This document shows positions 1 to 8,937 of a stretch of DNA of 64,000 nt, one piece after another (position 1 is the first letter of the stretch; each line of letters starts with the position of its first letter). A model generated the notes under the pieces. It saw only the letters and a list, made by a program, of their open reading frames with translations, was not told the DNA's origin and made no database searches. Position numbers and translations under genes: made by a program. Source of the DNA: JBKEAR01 sp047972425 (GTDB lineage: Bacteria > Pseudomonadota > Alphaproteobacteria > JBKEAR01); contig JBKEAR010000019.1 of NCBI GenBank assembly GCA_047972425.1, forward strand, positions 1 through 64,000, read 5' to 3'.

Positions 1-279
1 ATCGATCTTTCTCGGCGGTTTGGGGTTGCCCACCCTACGGCATCTAAAATGCTTGTGCGCCTTAAAGAAGAAGGTTATGTGGAAAACAAGCCTTATCGCT
101 CTATATTTTTGACCGATAAAGGGCGTGCACTTGCCCAAAAATGTAAAGAGCGCCACCAAATTATTCTTAATTTTCTCATAAAACTCGGCGTAAACCCCGA
201 TGTTGCCGAATATGATGCCGAAGGCATCGAACATCATATCAGTGAAGAAACTTTAAATATATTTAAAAATTATTCGTAG
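1..279 (+). CDS. mntR: MntR-type DtxR-family regulator, 3' part
   Basis: C-terminal part of a metal-responsive DtxR/MntR repressor; the 5' end lies outside the window. The open frame runs from base 1, not from the internal ATG at 49. It starts inside the helix-turn-helix (RRFGVAHPTASKMLVRL), followed by the wing (GYVENKPYRSIFLTDKG) and a dimerisation region with His and Glu residues (ERHQIIL, EGIEHHIS) of the kind that bind Mn/Fe in this family. MntR represses Mn uptake genes when metal is plentiful. No metal transporter is seen downstream; the next gene is convergent. The family is clear; the exact metal is inferred. Confidence 0.85.
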   Translation: MDLSRRFGVAHPTASKMLVRLKEEGYVENKPYRSIFLTDKGRALAQKCKERHQIILNFLIKLGVNPDVAEYDAEGIEHHISEETLNIFKNYS

Positions 280-363
280 CTTTCTCTAATAATAATTTAT
301 TCATTCAGCATGACAGGGTGAGCCCGTTCCCCTATCAACTTAAATAAGCCTGCGCACGTAAAT

Positions 364-927
364 TTAATCAGACGAAGTCTGTGAAGTCTGTTCTAACATT
401 CCCGGGGCTTGGCCATATTCATTTTTGCCTTTCGTACCGGGAAATAATACTAAAAATATATGGAAAAAAAGCCCAAAATAAGGGAATAACCAAATGGCGG
501 CGAGCCAACCTGATATATTCATATCGTGCAAACGTTTCACACTTAGGCATAGGCCAATCCATGCCAAAATAATTAATAAAACAACCACAAAAACCATAAA
601 AATTATCATAGAGCTATTCATAGATGTTTGCATTTTTTCTAAAATATCTAAAATATTTAAAATTTGCTGTTCATTCATATTCTCAAATAAAGCCGGGTTA
701 TTCAGAGTATCGGGTATATTTTGCGCCACACGCATCATCATGGGCATCATGGCAATCGACATACCAATCAGCGTAATAAAGCCAAAAACAAAAAAGCTAG
801 CCAAAGACATTAAAAAATAATTTAACCGCCCAATACGTCCTTGCATTTTAAATAAATAATGGCTTAACGGCATTGTATATAATTCTGTTCCATCTTGTGT
901 TCTGATGGATAAATGATCATTTGGCAT
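364..927 (-). CDS. DUF805 family membrane protein
   Basis: 187-residue integral membrane protein. After a short polar N-terminus come the DUF805 opening (FKMQGRIGRLNYF) and about four hydrophobic segments (near residues 37-60, 100-125 and 140-165). A Lys/Arg-Leu-His-Asp signature (SVKRLHDMNISGW) and the C-terminal FPGTKGKNEYG motif are typical of the family. The role of DUF805 proteins is unknown. It starts 24 bp after the stop of the heparinase-like gene on the same strand, so the two may be cotranscribed. An AAGGA ribosome binding site precedes the ATG. The C-terminal tail is Ser/Thr/Gln rich. Confidence 0.85.
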   Translation of the reverse strand: MPNDHLSIRTQDGTELYTMPLSHYLFKMQGRIGRLNYFLMSLASFFVFGFITLIGMSIAMMPMMMRVAQNIPDTLNNPALFENMNEQQILNILDILEKMQTSMNSSMIIFMVFVVVLLIILAWIGLCLSVKRLHDMNISGWLAAIWLFPYFGLFFHIFLVLFPGTKGKNEYGQAPGMLEQTSQTSSD

Positions 928-951
928 AAAAAATCCTTACTATATTTTAAA

Positions 952-2658
952 TTATCCTAAACGGTAAAAGCGCCAATCAATGCTTACTTGGTTATGATAA
1001 ACCGGTACCGGAATAACAATCGATTGAATATCGCGTATATCATTCGCCCGTCCCATCCAAGTGCCACGGCCAAGGGATAAATTACCTTCGGCAATATCAA
1101 AATACCATCTTTCGCCATCGGGTAAATAAATCACCACACCCGAATAACCATCAATATGCTCCGCCCGAATATTGGGGTGAAGATGAAAACGCAAAATAAC
1201 AGGCTCTTTACCGGTAACATTCGCTTTTACTGGCTTCAGAATATCTTGTCCCATAAGCTCGTTACCATCAAAAGAAAGCCAAAGGCTACGCTGATGAAAC
1301 CAGCCTTGTTTTTCCCAACCATTATGCGATGCCGTTATCGCTTGGCGGTCGCCATCCATGCGTAAATTGGGATTACCCGATTTAATATTTCTCATAACCG
1401 CATCACCTTGCCCAACCGAGAGCGTTGAATGCGCCCGTGTGGATTTTAATGTGGTGCGCCGGGTGGCGGATCCGGGTAAGTTAATATCATATTCGGCACC
1501 TGCATTCACCACAATGCGTTGGCCATGGCTCGAAAGCTCAAAGGCTAGGGGTGATGCATAAATATGTTCTTCCGAAAGGGGAGAGGCTTTTTTTGCTAAA
1601 TCCATAATAGCCGTTGTTTTATCGGCTTTTAACGAGACATATCCACTATCGGGGAAGATAAAATCGGCATTATTATTGGTGCGCGAGCGTGCGAGGAGAG
1701 TATCAATATAAATCCGATTATTCTCTAAACTATCATTAAATAGTGCCAAACCGCCGTCTTCATGGCGCATTGAGCGAATAAATGAGGAAAGGCGCACAAT
1801 GGCGGCCTCTAACTCGATAGGCACTTGCATGCGATTATAAGCCAAATTATGGGCAAGATCGACTAAATCAGAGAGGATATTTAAGCTCACTTGGGGTGAG
1901 CGTGAAATATGCCCGCCATCATCTAATATTTGCCTGTCAAGCTCGTAAAGCAACATAGATGTTGCGGGCGGAATACGGTTTTGCCAATCTTGTAAATGCA
2001 AACCCGACCATAAAATACCACAAATACAGGTAATCCGATCTTCGGGGCGTTTAACCGTATGAATACGGCGCTCTAAATGGGTGGCTTGGGTACATAAATC
2101 AAAGCGAATACGTAACCGAAAGGGTGCATCGGCATGGTCGTGAATAAAGCTCCAAGAGCTAAAAATATTGATAATCCGCCGTGCTAAAATATGGGGCTGC
2201 CACGATTGTTTATCGTAAGTGCGGTAGTGGTTAAACCATTCATCGACATATTGGCGGGCAATTCTGCCGGCTTGGGCTGTATTAACTGCCTGTAAATCCC
2301 GCAGCCAAGTAAAATCATGCACACCATCTAACCAAGGCTGGGGCGCAAGATCAATTTTTTTAAGCTCGCGCATCGAGCGAAACGGGCGCACATAGCCCCC
2401 ACAAATCATTTCGCCAAAAATTAACGCATGGCCATATTCGGCCGCACCATTAATACTCTCGGAAGGAAAACCCATAATGCGGTCAGGCATACGCCGAACT
2501 TTTAAGCTGCTATTATATAAAGAAGAATTTAAAAATCCCGGCCAAACAGAAGGCAAAAAGCTCCCTAAAAAAGGTTTACGGAAATTGGCGGGCATTTGGC
2601 GCAATTGCGGCAAAGTTGTTCTTTGTTTTATTTGTTTTTTCTTCTTTTTTTGCATCAT
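952..2658 (-). CDS. heparinase II/III family protein
   Basis: 568-residue protein of the heparinase II/III-like family common in alphaproteobacteria. The N-terminal half is the helical (alpha/alpha) region (WLDGVHDFTWLRDL, NRIPPATSMLLYELDRQI, DGGHISRSPQ). The C-terminal half is the beta-sheet heparinase_II_III domain (PDSGYVSLKA, NAGAEYDINLPGSATRRTT, RAHSTLSVG). Family members cleave acidic polysaccharides such as heparin or alginate, but no signal peptide is visible: the N-terminus is a Lys-rich run (QKKKKKQIKQ), so the substrate and location are open. TAA precedes the start by two codons, limiting the start to TTG 2661, ATG 2658 or ATG 2655; 2658 is chosen. The ribosome binding site is weak. 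Confidence 0.8.
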   Translation of the reverse strand: MMQKKKKKQIKQRTTLPQLRQMPANFRKPFLGSFLPSVWPGFLNSSLYNSSLKVRRMPDRIMGFPSESINGAAEYGHALIFGEMICGGYVRPFRSMRELKKIDLAPQPWLDGVHDFTWLRDLQAVNTAQAGRIARQYVDEWFNHYRTYDKQSWQPHILARRIINIFSSWSFIHDHADAPFRLRIRFDLCTQATHLERRIHTVKRPEDRITCICGILWSGLHLQDWQNRIPPATSMLLYELDRQILDDGGHISRSPQVSLNILSDLVDLAHNLAYNRMQVPIELEAAIVRLSSFIRSMRHEDGGLALFNDSLENNRIYIDTLLARSRTNNNADFIFPDSGYVSLKADKTTAIMDLAKKASPLSEEHIYASPLAFELSSHGQRIVVNAGAEYDINLPGSATRRTTLKSTRAHSTLSVGQGDAVMRNIKSGNPNLRMDGDRQAITASHNGWEKQGWFHQRSLWLSFDGNELMGQDILKPVKANVTGKEPVILRFHLHPNIRAEHIDGYSGVVIYLPDGERWYFDIAEGNLSLGRGTWMGRANDIRDIQSIVIPVPVYHNQVSIDWRFYRLG

Positions 2659-2763
2659 CAATTATTGGCTCTCAAATATTATGTGCTATCTTACAGATAC
2701 CATTATCATAGAGTTTATTTTTTCATAAATATATTTTTAAAAGATTAATTTTTTAAAAACTTT

Positions 2764-3135
2764 TTATCGGCAAGTAAAGCTTAATCGCTGCATTTTAACG
2801 TTATAATAACGGTAATAAGATATATAACGATCGCGATAAGTATAAGGTATATGGTGAATATGGCCTTTTTTATCCCTTATTGTCCGATAGCGTGTGTAAT
2901 ATCGGGTGCGATAAACAGGCTCAGACATTTTTTTGATGAAATTATAGCGATTATGCGCCGTATAGCTGCCGTTACATTTATGGGCTGCCCGTTTTTTGCA
3001 TCGGCTATAATCATTTAAACCGCATTCGGCAACAAAAACCTTTTTCCCTGCTTTAGTCGAATTTGTATTATATACACCGGGGGTACAGGCTGATATAATG
3101 AAAATAGCTGCCCCCAATATCCATAAATTTTTCAT
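2764..3135 (-). CDS. small Tyr/Arg-rich lipoprotein
   Basis: 123-residue predicted lipoprotein of unknown function. The start at 3135 is favoured over the upstream in-frame start because a GGAGGGC ribosome binding site precedes it and it places a lipoprotein signal at the N-terminus (MKNLWILGAAIFIISAC, lipobox ISAC). The mature part has four further Cys residues (AECGLNDYSRCKKRAAHKC and a C-terminal FTCR), which could form two disulfides, then a stretch very rich in Tyr and Arg (YRTRYYTRYRTIRDKKG). The Cys-x6-Cys-x6-Cys followed by a Gly-Tyr-type turn resembles small envelope lipoproteins. It is divergent from the rimP operon. Monocistronic as far as seen. Confidence 0.7.
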   Translation of the reverse strand: MKNLWILGAAIFIISACTPGVYNTNSTKAGKKVFVAECGLNDYSRCKKRAAHKCNGSYTAHNRYNFIKKMSEPVYRTRYYTRYRTIRDKKGHIHHIPYTYRDRYISYYRYYNVKMQRLSFTCR

Positions 3136-3193
3136 GTTTAAGCCCTCCAATCTTTTTTTATTATACGCGATAAATAGAATAAAGTAAAAATTC

Positions 3194-3222
3194 TTGACTT
3201 TTCCCATAGCCAAGGTTATATA
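3194..3222 (+). promoter_or_regulatory. sigma-70-type promoter of the rimP-nusA-infB operon
   Basis: TTGACT at 3194-3199 and TATATA at 3217-3222 with 17 bases between, a strong match to the housekeeping consensus. Transcription should start near 3229, about 135 bases before the rimP ATG, so the leader includes the terminator hairpin at 3265-3291. It overlaps the upstream end of the divergent lipoprotein transcript region. Confidence 0.6.
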
Positions 3223-3264
3223 AATGCTTAATTAAAATTCTCCGCTAAAATATTTTAGTAAGGG

Positions 3265-3291
3265 GGTGAGCTAAAAAGCTCACCTTTTTTT
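3265..3291 (+). terminator. leader terminator / attenuator before rimP
   Basis: Perfect 8-bp stem GGTGAGCT / AGCTCACC with an AAAA loop, followed directly by seven T. It is a textbook intrinsic terminator on the plus strand, yet no plus-strand gene lies upstream and it sits between the operon promoter and rimP. It either attenuates the operon or ends a short leader RNA. Confidence 0.7.
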
Positions 3292-3325
3292 GTTTTTAGT
3301 GGGTTTTTGTTTTTAGTGGGTTTTT
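3292..3325 (+). repeat. 17-bp tandem duplication in the rimP leader
   Basis: The unit GTTTTTAGTGGGTTTTT occurs twice in direct succession (3292-3308 and 3309-3325), right after the leader terminator. The U-rich transcript could extend the terminator tract or bind a protein; no function is shown. Confidence 0.7.
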
Positions 3326-3363
3326 ATAATTAAACGGTTTTATACTTAATTAGGGTAAAATAT

Positions 3364-3849
3364 ATGATAGAGCAACAAATACAGGCACTCATAGAGCCTG
3401 CCCTTAACGAATCTGGCATAGAAGTTGTGCGGGTAATGATTATGGGCGACCGCAATAAGGTTTTGCAAATCATGCTGGATAAAGCCGATGAAAGCCCGAT
3501 TACTATTGATGAATGTGCCGATGCTTCTAAAGTAATATCGGCCCTATTAGATGTAGAAGACCCCATAGATGGTCATTATACCTTAGAGGTCTCATCGCCG
3601 GGTATCGACCGCCCTTTAACCCGATTAAAAGATTTTGAACGCTTTGCAGGAAACAAAATAAAAATAGAATTAAAAACAAAAATTGATGATCGCCGGCGTT
3701 TTCAGGGTGACTTAAAAGATGTGCAAGATAACCTTATTTTAATTGAAGTCGAAAATGAAATACTAACAATCGCTTTTGAGGATATTTTAAAATCAAAACT
3801 CGTATTAACCGATGCGTTATTACAAGCCGTAAATGAAGGAAAAAATTAA
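3364..3849 (+). CDS. rimP: ribosome maturation factor RimP
   Basis: 161-residue RimP, needed for late 30S subunit assembly. The N-terminal alpha/beta domain (EQQIQALIEPALNESGIEVVRV, ITIDECADASKVISALLD) contains the family motif YTLEVSSPGIDRPL near residue 78, and the C-terminal part is an Sm-like barrel (KIKIELKTKIDDRRRFQGDL). First gene of the rimP-nusA-ylxR-infB-rbfA-truB-rpsO operon. Its stop overlaps the nusA ATG by one base, so the two are translationally coupled. Length is normal for the family. Confidence 0.95.
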   Translation: MIEQQIQALIEPALNESGIEVVRVMIMGDRNKVLQIMLDKADESPITIDECADASKVISALLDVEDPIDGHYTLEVSSPGIDRPLTRLKDFERFAGNKIKIELKTKIDDRRRFQGDLKDVQDNLILIEVENEILTIAFEDILKSKLVLTDALLQAVNEGKN

Positions 3850-5357
3850 TGAGTGTAACCGATGCTTTAAATGCAAGACCCGAATTTTTACAAGTTGCGG
3901 ATGCATTAGCCAGAGATAAAAATATCGATATTGATATTGTGCTAGAAGCCATGGAAGAAGCTATTCAGAAATCGGCCAAAGATAAATATGGTGCCGAATA
4001 TGATATTCGTGTATCCATTGACCGTAAAAATGGTGCGGTTTCATTGGCGCGCTATGTTGAGATTGTGGAAGAAGTCGAGAATGAATCGACCCAAATGACC
4101 GCTGATGAAGCCAAAGCCTACAAGGCCGATGCACAAATTGGTGACTTTATTATCGACCCGTTACCCCCCATTGATTTTGGCCGTGTGGCCGCACAAAAAG
4201 CCCGCCAAGTGATTGTGCAAAAGGTAAAACAAGCCGAGCGCGAGCAACAATATGAGGAATATAAAGATCGGGTGGGCGAGATTATTAACGGTACGGTTAA
4301 ACGCACCGAGTTCGGCAATGTGGTGGTCGATTTAGGCCGTGCCGAGGCTATTTTACGCCGCGATGAAACAATCCCCAGAGAGCATTTACGTAATGGTGAC
4401 CGTATTCGGGCAATGTTACTTGAGGTTAAACCCGATATGCGTGGGCATCAGTTATTTTTATCGCGTACGCACCCCGATTTTATGAAAGCATTATTTACCC
4501 AAGAAGTGCCCGAGATTTATGAAGGCCAAATCGAAATTCGCTCCGTTGCACGCGACCCCGGCTCTCGTGCCAAAATGGCTGTTTATACGGCCGATAGCAG
4601 CATGGACCCTGTGGGGGCATGTGTGGGCTTACGTGGTAGCCGTGTGCAGGCTGTGGTATCGGAGCTTCAGGGTGAAAAAGTGGATATTATTCGCTGGACA
4701 GAAGATATTCCCCGTTATGTTATTGCCGCCTTGGCACCGGCCGATATTAGCAAAGTGGTGATTGATGAAGAAAAAGACAAAATCGAAGTTATCGTTGCTG
4801 AAGATCAGTTGTCGCTTGCCATTGGTCGCCGTGGGCAAAATGTGCGTTTAGCCTCGCAACTTACCGGTTTTAATTTAGATATTATGACCGAAGAGCAAGA
4901 AAAAGAACGCCGCCAAGCCGAGTTTGAAGCTTTGGGTCAGCGCTTTATGATGGCCTTAGATGTGGATGAAACCATTGCGCATCTGTTGATTTCTGAAGGC
5001 TTTAGCCGTGTGGAAGAAGTTGCCTATGTGGCCTTAGAAGAAATTGAAGCCATAGAAGGTTTTAACGAAGATATTGCAAGTGAATTACAAAATCGTGCCC
5101 GTGTGTTTGTTGAAAACCGAGATGAAGAAGCATTATCGGAAGCTAAAGCGGGCGGCCTAGCCGACGATTTAGCCGAGTTTGAAGGTTTAAGCCCACGGAT
5201 ATTAAAACTCTTAGTGGCAAATGAAATTAAAACTCTAGATGATTTTGCCGATTTAGCGGGCGATGAGCTATTAGAGCTTGTACCGCAAGGTACATTTACC
5301 CCCGATGAAGCCAATGCGCTGATTATGAAAGCGCGTGAACATTGGTTTGAGGAATAA
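3849..5357 (+). CDS. nusA: transcription termination/antitermination factor NusA
   Basis: 502-residue NusA, an RNA polymerase-bound factor that controls pausing, termination and antitermination. Order of parts: N-terminal RNAP-binding domain (about 1-130), S1 domain (about 133-200; GEIINGTVKRTEFGNVVVDLG), two KH domains (about 200-345; VGACVGLRGSRVQAV and LAIGRRGQNVRLASQL), then two C-terminal helix-hairpin-helix repeats. The C-terminal acidic repeats make it a long NusA, as in other proteobacteria. It overlaps rimP by one base. NusA control of its own operon is known in Escherichia coli; the leader terminator at 3265-3291 would be a plausible target here. Confidence 0.97.
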   Translation: MSVTDALNARPEFLQVADALARDKNIDIDIVLEAMEEAIQKSAKDKYGAEYDIRVSIDRKNGAVSLARYVEIVEEVENESTQMTADEAKAYKADAQIGDFIIDPLPPIDFGRVAAQKARQVIVQKVKQAEREQQYEEYKDRVGEIINGTVKRTEFGNVVVDLGRAEAILRRDETIPREHLRNGDRIRAMLLEVKPDMRGHQLFLSRTHPDFMKALFTQEVPEIYEGQIEIRSVARDPGSRAKMAVYTADSSMDPVGACVGLRGSRVQAVVSELQGEKVDIIRWTEDIPRYVIAALAPADISKVVIDEEKDKIEVIVAEDQLSLAIGRRGQNVRLASQLTGFNLDIMTEEQEKERRQAEFEALGQRFMMALDVDETIAHLLISEGFSRVEEVAYVALEEIEAIEGFNEDIASELQNRARVFVENRDEEALSEAKAGGLADDLAEFEGLSPRILKLLVANEIKTLDDFADLAGDELLELVPQGTFTPDEANALIMKAREHWFEE

Positions 5358-5382
5358 AGAAAGGAGCCTTTAAGGTCTGATT

Positions 5383-5955
5383 ATGAATAGTAAGCCAGTT
5401 GAGCGAACATGTATTGTTACACGTAATAATGTATCACCAAAAGAGGCGATTCGTTTGGTCGTTTCGCCCAATGGCCAGCTATTATTTGACCTTAAGGGCA
5501 ATTTGCCCGCCCGAGGATATTGGGTAACGGCAACAAGAGAGAATTTTGATGCCTTACTTAGTAACCCCAAAAGGCTTAAACAGATTAAAAATGTTAAAGA
5601 AGTTGCCGATGATTTTATAGAGAATCTCATTGCTGCTTTGCAAAGCCAAATATTAAACCAATTGGGTTTGGCACGGCGTGCCGGGCAATTAATTTTTGGT
5701 TTCGAAAAGGTCAAAATATGGTTAAAAGATAATAAACCTGCATTGGCTTTAATGGCAACAAACGGCTCTGAGAGCGAGATAGAACGTTTAGGGCTTAGCC
5801 GGTACGATGCACCGGTTTATCGGGTTTTAACTAAAGAACAGCAAGGGGCAGCACTGGGGCGAGAACATGTGGTGCATATTGTTTTAAAAAATGGTAAACT
5901 CGCCCAAAATTTGAGTAAAGATTGCCAATTTTTGGCAGGATTTTTGGCAAAATAA
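5383..5955 (+). CDS. YlxR/DUF448 RNA-binding protein with L7Ae-like domain
   Basis: 190-residue nucleic-acid-binding protein. The N-terminal YlxR (DUF448) domain has the motif RTCIVTRNNVSPKEAIRLV and LPARGYWV (residues 1-75). The C-terminal half resembles L7Ae/L30e (NQLGLARRAGQLIFGFEKV, LALMATNGSESEIERL). This two-domain arrangement is the usual alphaproteobacterial form, between nusA and infB. The exact role is not settled; YlxR proteins have been linked to ribosome or nucleoid functions. It lies 25 bp after nusA and 22 bp before infB in the same operon. Confidence 0.9.
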   Translation: MNSKPVERTCIVTRNNVSPKEAIRLVVSPNGQLLFDLKGNLPARGYWVTATRENFDALLSNPKRLKQIKNVKEVADDFIENLIAALQSQILNQLGLARRAGQLIFGFEKVKIWLKDNKPALALMATNGSESEIERLGLSRYDAPVYRVLTKEQQGAALGREHVVHIVLKNGKLAQNLSKDCQFLAGFLAK

Positions 5956-5977
5956 ATAGATATAGGTTGATTATCTT

Positions 5978-8503
5978 ATGGCTGAAGAAAAGAAAAAAGA
6001 AACATTAACTTTAGGCACACTTTCGTTAGGCTCCAGTGGGGATTCAGGCAAAAGAAAAGGTGTTGCTGTAGAAGTTAAGAAAAAACGGACCTTTAAAAAA
6101 GGTGCCGATGGACAGCTGCACTCAGAAGGTGATGCACCAAAAACACAAGTTATTGATGCCGAAGAACCCATGAGCGCCGAGGCCGAAAGCAAACTAACAA
6201 CGGCCGAAAGAGAGCGCCGTGCAAAAGTATTAGAGGCAGCGCAGATAGAAGAAGAAAAACGCAAAGCCGAAGAAAAAAAACGTAAGGCAGCAGAAGCTAA
6301 GCGCAAAAAAGAAGCCGAGGCGGTAGCAGAAAAAGAGCGCCAAGCACAGCTAGAGGCGGAAAAAGCCGAGGCCGAAAAATCGGACGAAGAACGCCAAAAA
6401 GAAAAAGAAGCTCAAGAAAAAGAAGCCGCCCGTAAACGTTTAGAAGAAGAACGCGAGGCCGCCGAGCGCGCCCGTAAAGAAATGCAAGAGGCACGGCTTA
6501 AAGCCGAGGCTGTTGCGGCAAAAACCGAGGCCGGCCATGTGCGCCGCGATGATCGGGGTAAGGCGAAAAAGAAAAATCGCCGTGAGGATACAGAGGATAC
6601 CAGCCGTGCTAACCGGGGCGATAAAAAAACACGGGGTGGTTTTGACGAAGGCGAGCGTTCACGCTCGTTAGCCGCAATGCGCCGTGCCCGTGAAAAACAA
6701 AAGAAAAAATTCTCTGATCAACCCAAAGAGAAACAAAAATTATATCGCGAGGTAACTATACCCGAAACTTTAACCGTGGGCGATTTAGCTAATCGGATGA
6801 GCGAACGGGCGGCCGATGTGATTAAAGAGCTGATGAAACTTGGGATTATGGCAACGATTAACCAAACCATTGATGCCGATACAGCCGAGCTTGTGGCTGA
6901 AGAAATGGGACATAAAGTGGTACGCGTTTCGGAATCGGATGTTGAAGAAGCCTTGATTATAGAAGATGAAAGCGATGATGAAAACTTAGAGCCACGGGCA
7001 CCGATTGTTACAATTATGGGCCATGTGGATCATGGGAAAACATCGCTGCTCGATGCTTTACGCTCCGCCAATGTGGCCGATAAAGAAGCGGGCGGGATTA
7101 CCCAGCATATTGGTGCGTATCAGGTATCGACCGATGATGGTAAAAAAATTACCTTTATTGATACACCCGGCCACGCTGCCTTTACCGAAATGCGTGCGCG
7201 TGGTGCCAAAATTACCGATATTGTGGTACTGATTGTTGCGGCAAATGATAGTGTGATGCCCCAAACGATTGAGGCAATTAACCATGCCCAAGCGGCAGGT
7301 GTGCCGATTATTGTGGCGATTAACAAAATTGATTTACCGGCGGCCAATCCGCAAAAAGTAAAAACCGATTTGCTCCAACATAATGTGGCCTTAGAGGATT
7401 TTGGCGGTGATGTATTATCGGTAGAGATTTCTGCCAAAGCCCGTATTGGTTTAGAGGAACTTTTAGATACAATTATGTTGCAATCGGAAGTTTTAGACCT
7501 TAAGGCCAATCCAAACCGCCCGGGTCGGGGTGCAATTGTGGAATCGCGTATGGAAAAAGGCCGTGGTTCGGTGGCAACAGCACTTATCCAGTCCGGTACA
7601 TTAAATGTGGGCGATATCTTTGTTGCCGGTGCCGAATGGGGGCGGGTGCGTGCTTTGTTAGATGACCATGGCGATCAGGTGAAATCGGCAGGGCCGGCGG
7701 TTCCGGTAGAGGTACTCGGTTTACAAGGTACACCGGCGGCGGGTGATGAGATTATTGTGGTGGCCGATGAAGCCAAAGCCCGCGAGATTTCCGAATATCG
7801 CCAACGCAAAGAGCGCGAAGCCAAAGCGGCCGCTGCGGCAAAATCGGGGCTAGAAGCCTTAATGGAACATATGGCGCAAAATGAAGATATGGTAACATTA
7901 CCTGTTGTCATTAAAGCCGATGTTCATGGCTCGGTAGAAGCCATTGTGGGCGCGTTAGAGAAATTACAAACCGAAGATGCTCGGGTGCAAGTGCTCCATT
8001 CGGGCGTGGGTGCAATTTCTGAAGCCGATATTACATTAGCCAATGCGTCAAGTGCTTTAATTATTGGCTTTAATGTCCGCGCCAACCCGCAAGCGCGCGA
8101 GACCGCCAAACGCGATAATGTGGATATTCGTTATTACTCGATTATTTACGAAGTGATTGATGATATGAAGCGTATATTATCGGGTATGTTGTCACCAGAA
8201 ATTAAAGAGCATTTTATTGGTTATGCCCGTATTGACGAAGTGTTTAATATTACTAAAGTGGGTAAAGTTGCCGGCTGTATGGTAACCGAAGGCATTGTAA
8301 AACGTGGTGCCAAAGTGCGCTTGCTACGCGATAACGTGGTTATTCACGAAGGTGAACTGAGCCAACTGAAACGCTTTAAAGATGATGCCAAAGAAGTTCG
8401 CGAAGGCATGGAATGCGGTATGAGTTTTGCCAATTACGATGACCTTAAAGTGGGTGATATGATTGAATGCTTTGAGATTGAAGAAATTGCCAGAGAGATA
8501 TAA
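5978..8503 (+). CDS. infB: translation initiation factor IF-2
   Basis: 841-residue GTPase that brings initiator tRNA to the 30S subunit and promotes subunit joining. The long charged N-terminal region (about 1-255) is rich in Lys, Glu and Ala and is predicted helical/coiled. It is followed by an IF2_N domain (ETLTVGDLANRMSERAADVIKELMKLG) and the G domain with G1 GHVDHGKTS near residue 347, G3 DTPGHAAF and G4 NKID. Beta-barrel domains II and IV complete it (C-terminal KVGKVAGCMVTEGIVKRGA). The stop overlaps the rbfA ATG by one base. Family length and order are normal. Confidence 0.98.
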   Translation: MAEEKKKETLTLGTLSLGSSGDSGKRKGVAVEVKKKRTFKKGADGQLHSEGDAPKTQVIDAEEPMSAEAESKLTTAERERRAKVLEAAQIEEEKRKAEEKKRKAAEAKRKKEAEAVAEKERQAQLEAEKAEAEKSDEERQKEKEAQEKEAARKRLEEEREAAERARKEMQEARLKAEAVAAKTEAGHVRRDDRGKAKKKNRREDTEDTSRANRGDKKTRGGFDEGERSRSLAAMRRAREKQKKKFSDQPKEKQKLYREVTIPETLTVGDLANRMSERAADVIKELMKLGIMATINQTIDADTAELVAEEMGHKVVRVSESDVEEALIIEDESDDENLEPRAPIVTIMGHVDHGKTSLLDALRSANVADKEAGGITQHIGAYQVSTDDGKKITFIDTPGHAAFTEMRARGAKITDIVVLIVAANDSVMPQTIEAINHAQAAGVPIIVAINKIDLPAANPQKVKTDLLQHNVALEDFGGDVLSVEISAKARIGLEELLDTIMLQSEVLDLKANPNRPGRGAIVESRMEKGRGSVATALIQSGTLNVGDIFVAGAEWGRVRALLDDHGDQVKSAGPAVPVEVLGLQGTPAAGDEIIVVADEAKAREISEYRQRKEREAKAAAAAKSGLEALMEHMAQNEDMVTLPVVIKADVHGSVEAIVGALEKLQTEDARVQVLHSGVGAISEADITLANASSALIIGFNVRANPQARETAKRDNVDIRYYSIIYEVIDDMKRILSGMLSPEIKEHFIGYARIDEVFNITKVGKVAGCMVTEGIVKRGAKVRLLRDNVVIHEGELSQLKRFKDDAKEVREGMECGMSFANYDDLKVGDMIECFEIEEIAREI

Positions 8504-8904
8504 TGGCCGATTTCGTTAGACCAACCACAGGGCGTACAACCCGCCAATTAAAAGCGGCCGAGCTTGTTAAAGGCAAGCTCGCCGATATGTTTAGCCGTGG
8601 CGACTTCCGTAACCCGGCGCTTTACGGCAAAAGTTTTACGATATCCGATGTTTTAATAACCCCCGATATGCGGTTTGCCACCGTATATATTTGGCCGTTG
8701 GCTCAAAATTTTGATGAAGAAGCAATATTAGAAGCCCTTGAAAAAGAAGCCCCAAGGCTAAATAAAGCGGTTGCGCAAATTTTAACAAGCCGCTCTACAC
8801 CGCGGCTCACATTTAAATTAGAAACATTATTTGACGATGCCGAATATGTGGAGAATTTATTTAATCACCCAAAAGTACGCCAAGATATTGAAAAGCCCGA
8901 TTAA
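8503..8904 (+). CDS. rbfA: 30S ribosome-binding factor RbfA
   Basis: 133-residue RbfA, a KH-like cold-shock and maturation factor acting on the 5' end of 16S rRNA in the 30S subunit. Family features include the N-terminal RTTRQLKAAELVKGKLADMF, the central ITPDMRFATVYIWPL, and the C-terminal TPRLTFKLETLFDDAEYVENL. Translationally coupled to infB (1-base overlap). Normal length. Confidence 0.95.
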   Translation: MADFVRPTTGRTTRQLKAAELVKGKLADMFSRGDFRNPALYGKSFTISDVLITPDMRFATVYIWPLAQNFDEEAILEALEKEAPRLNKAVAQILTSRSTPRLTFKLETLFDDAEYVENLFNHPKVRQDIEKPD

Positions 8905-8937
8905 AATATTGTTGGGTTTTGAGTTAAGGTAAGATGA

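Noticed and set aside
952..2658. Heparinase-like gene as part of a polysaccharide-lyase utilisation locus
   Set aside because: No sulfatases, transporters or other lyases nearby and no signal peptide; this family is a common single gene in alphaproteobacteria.
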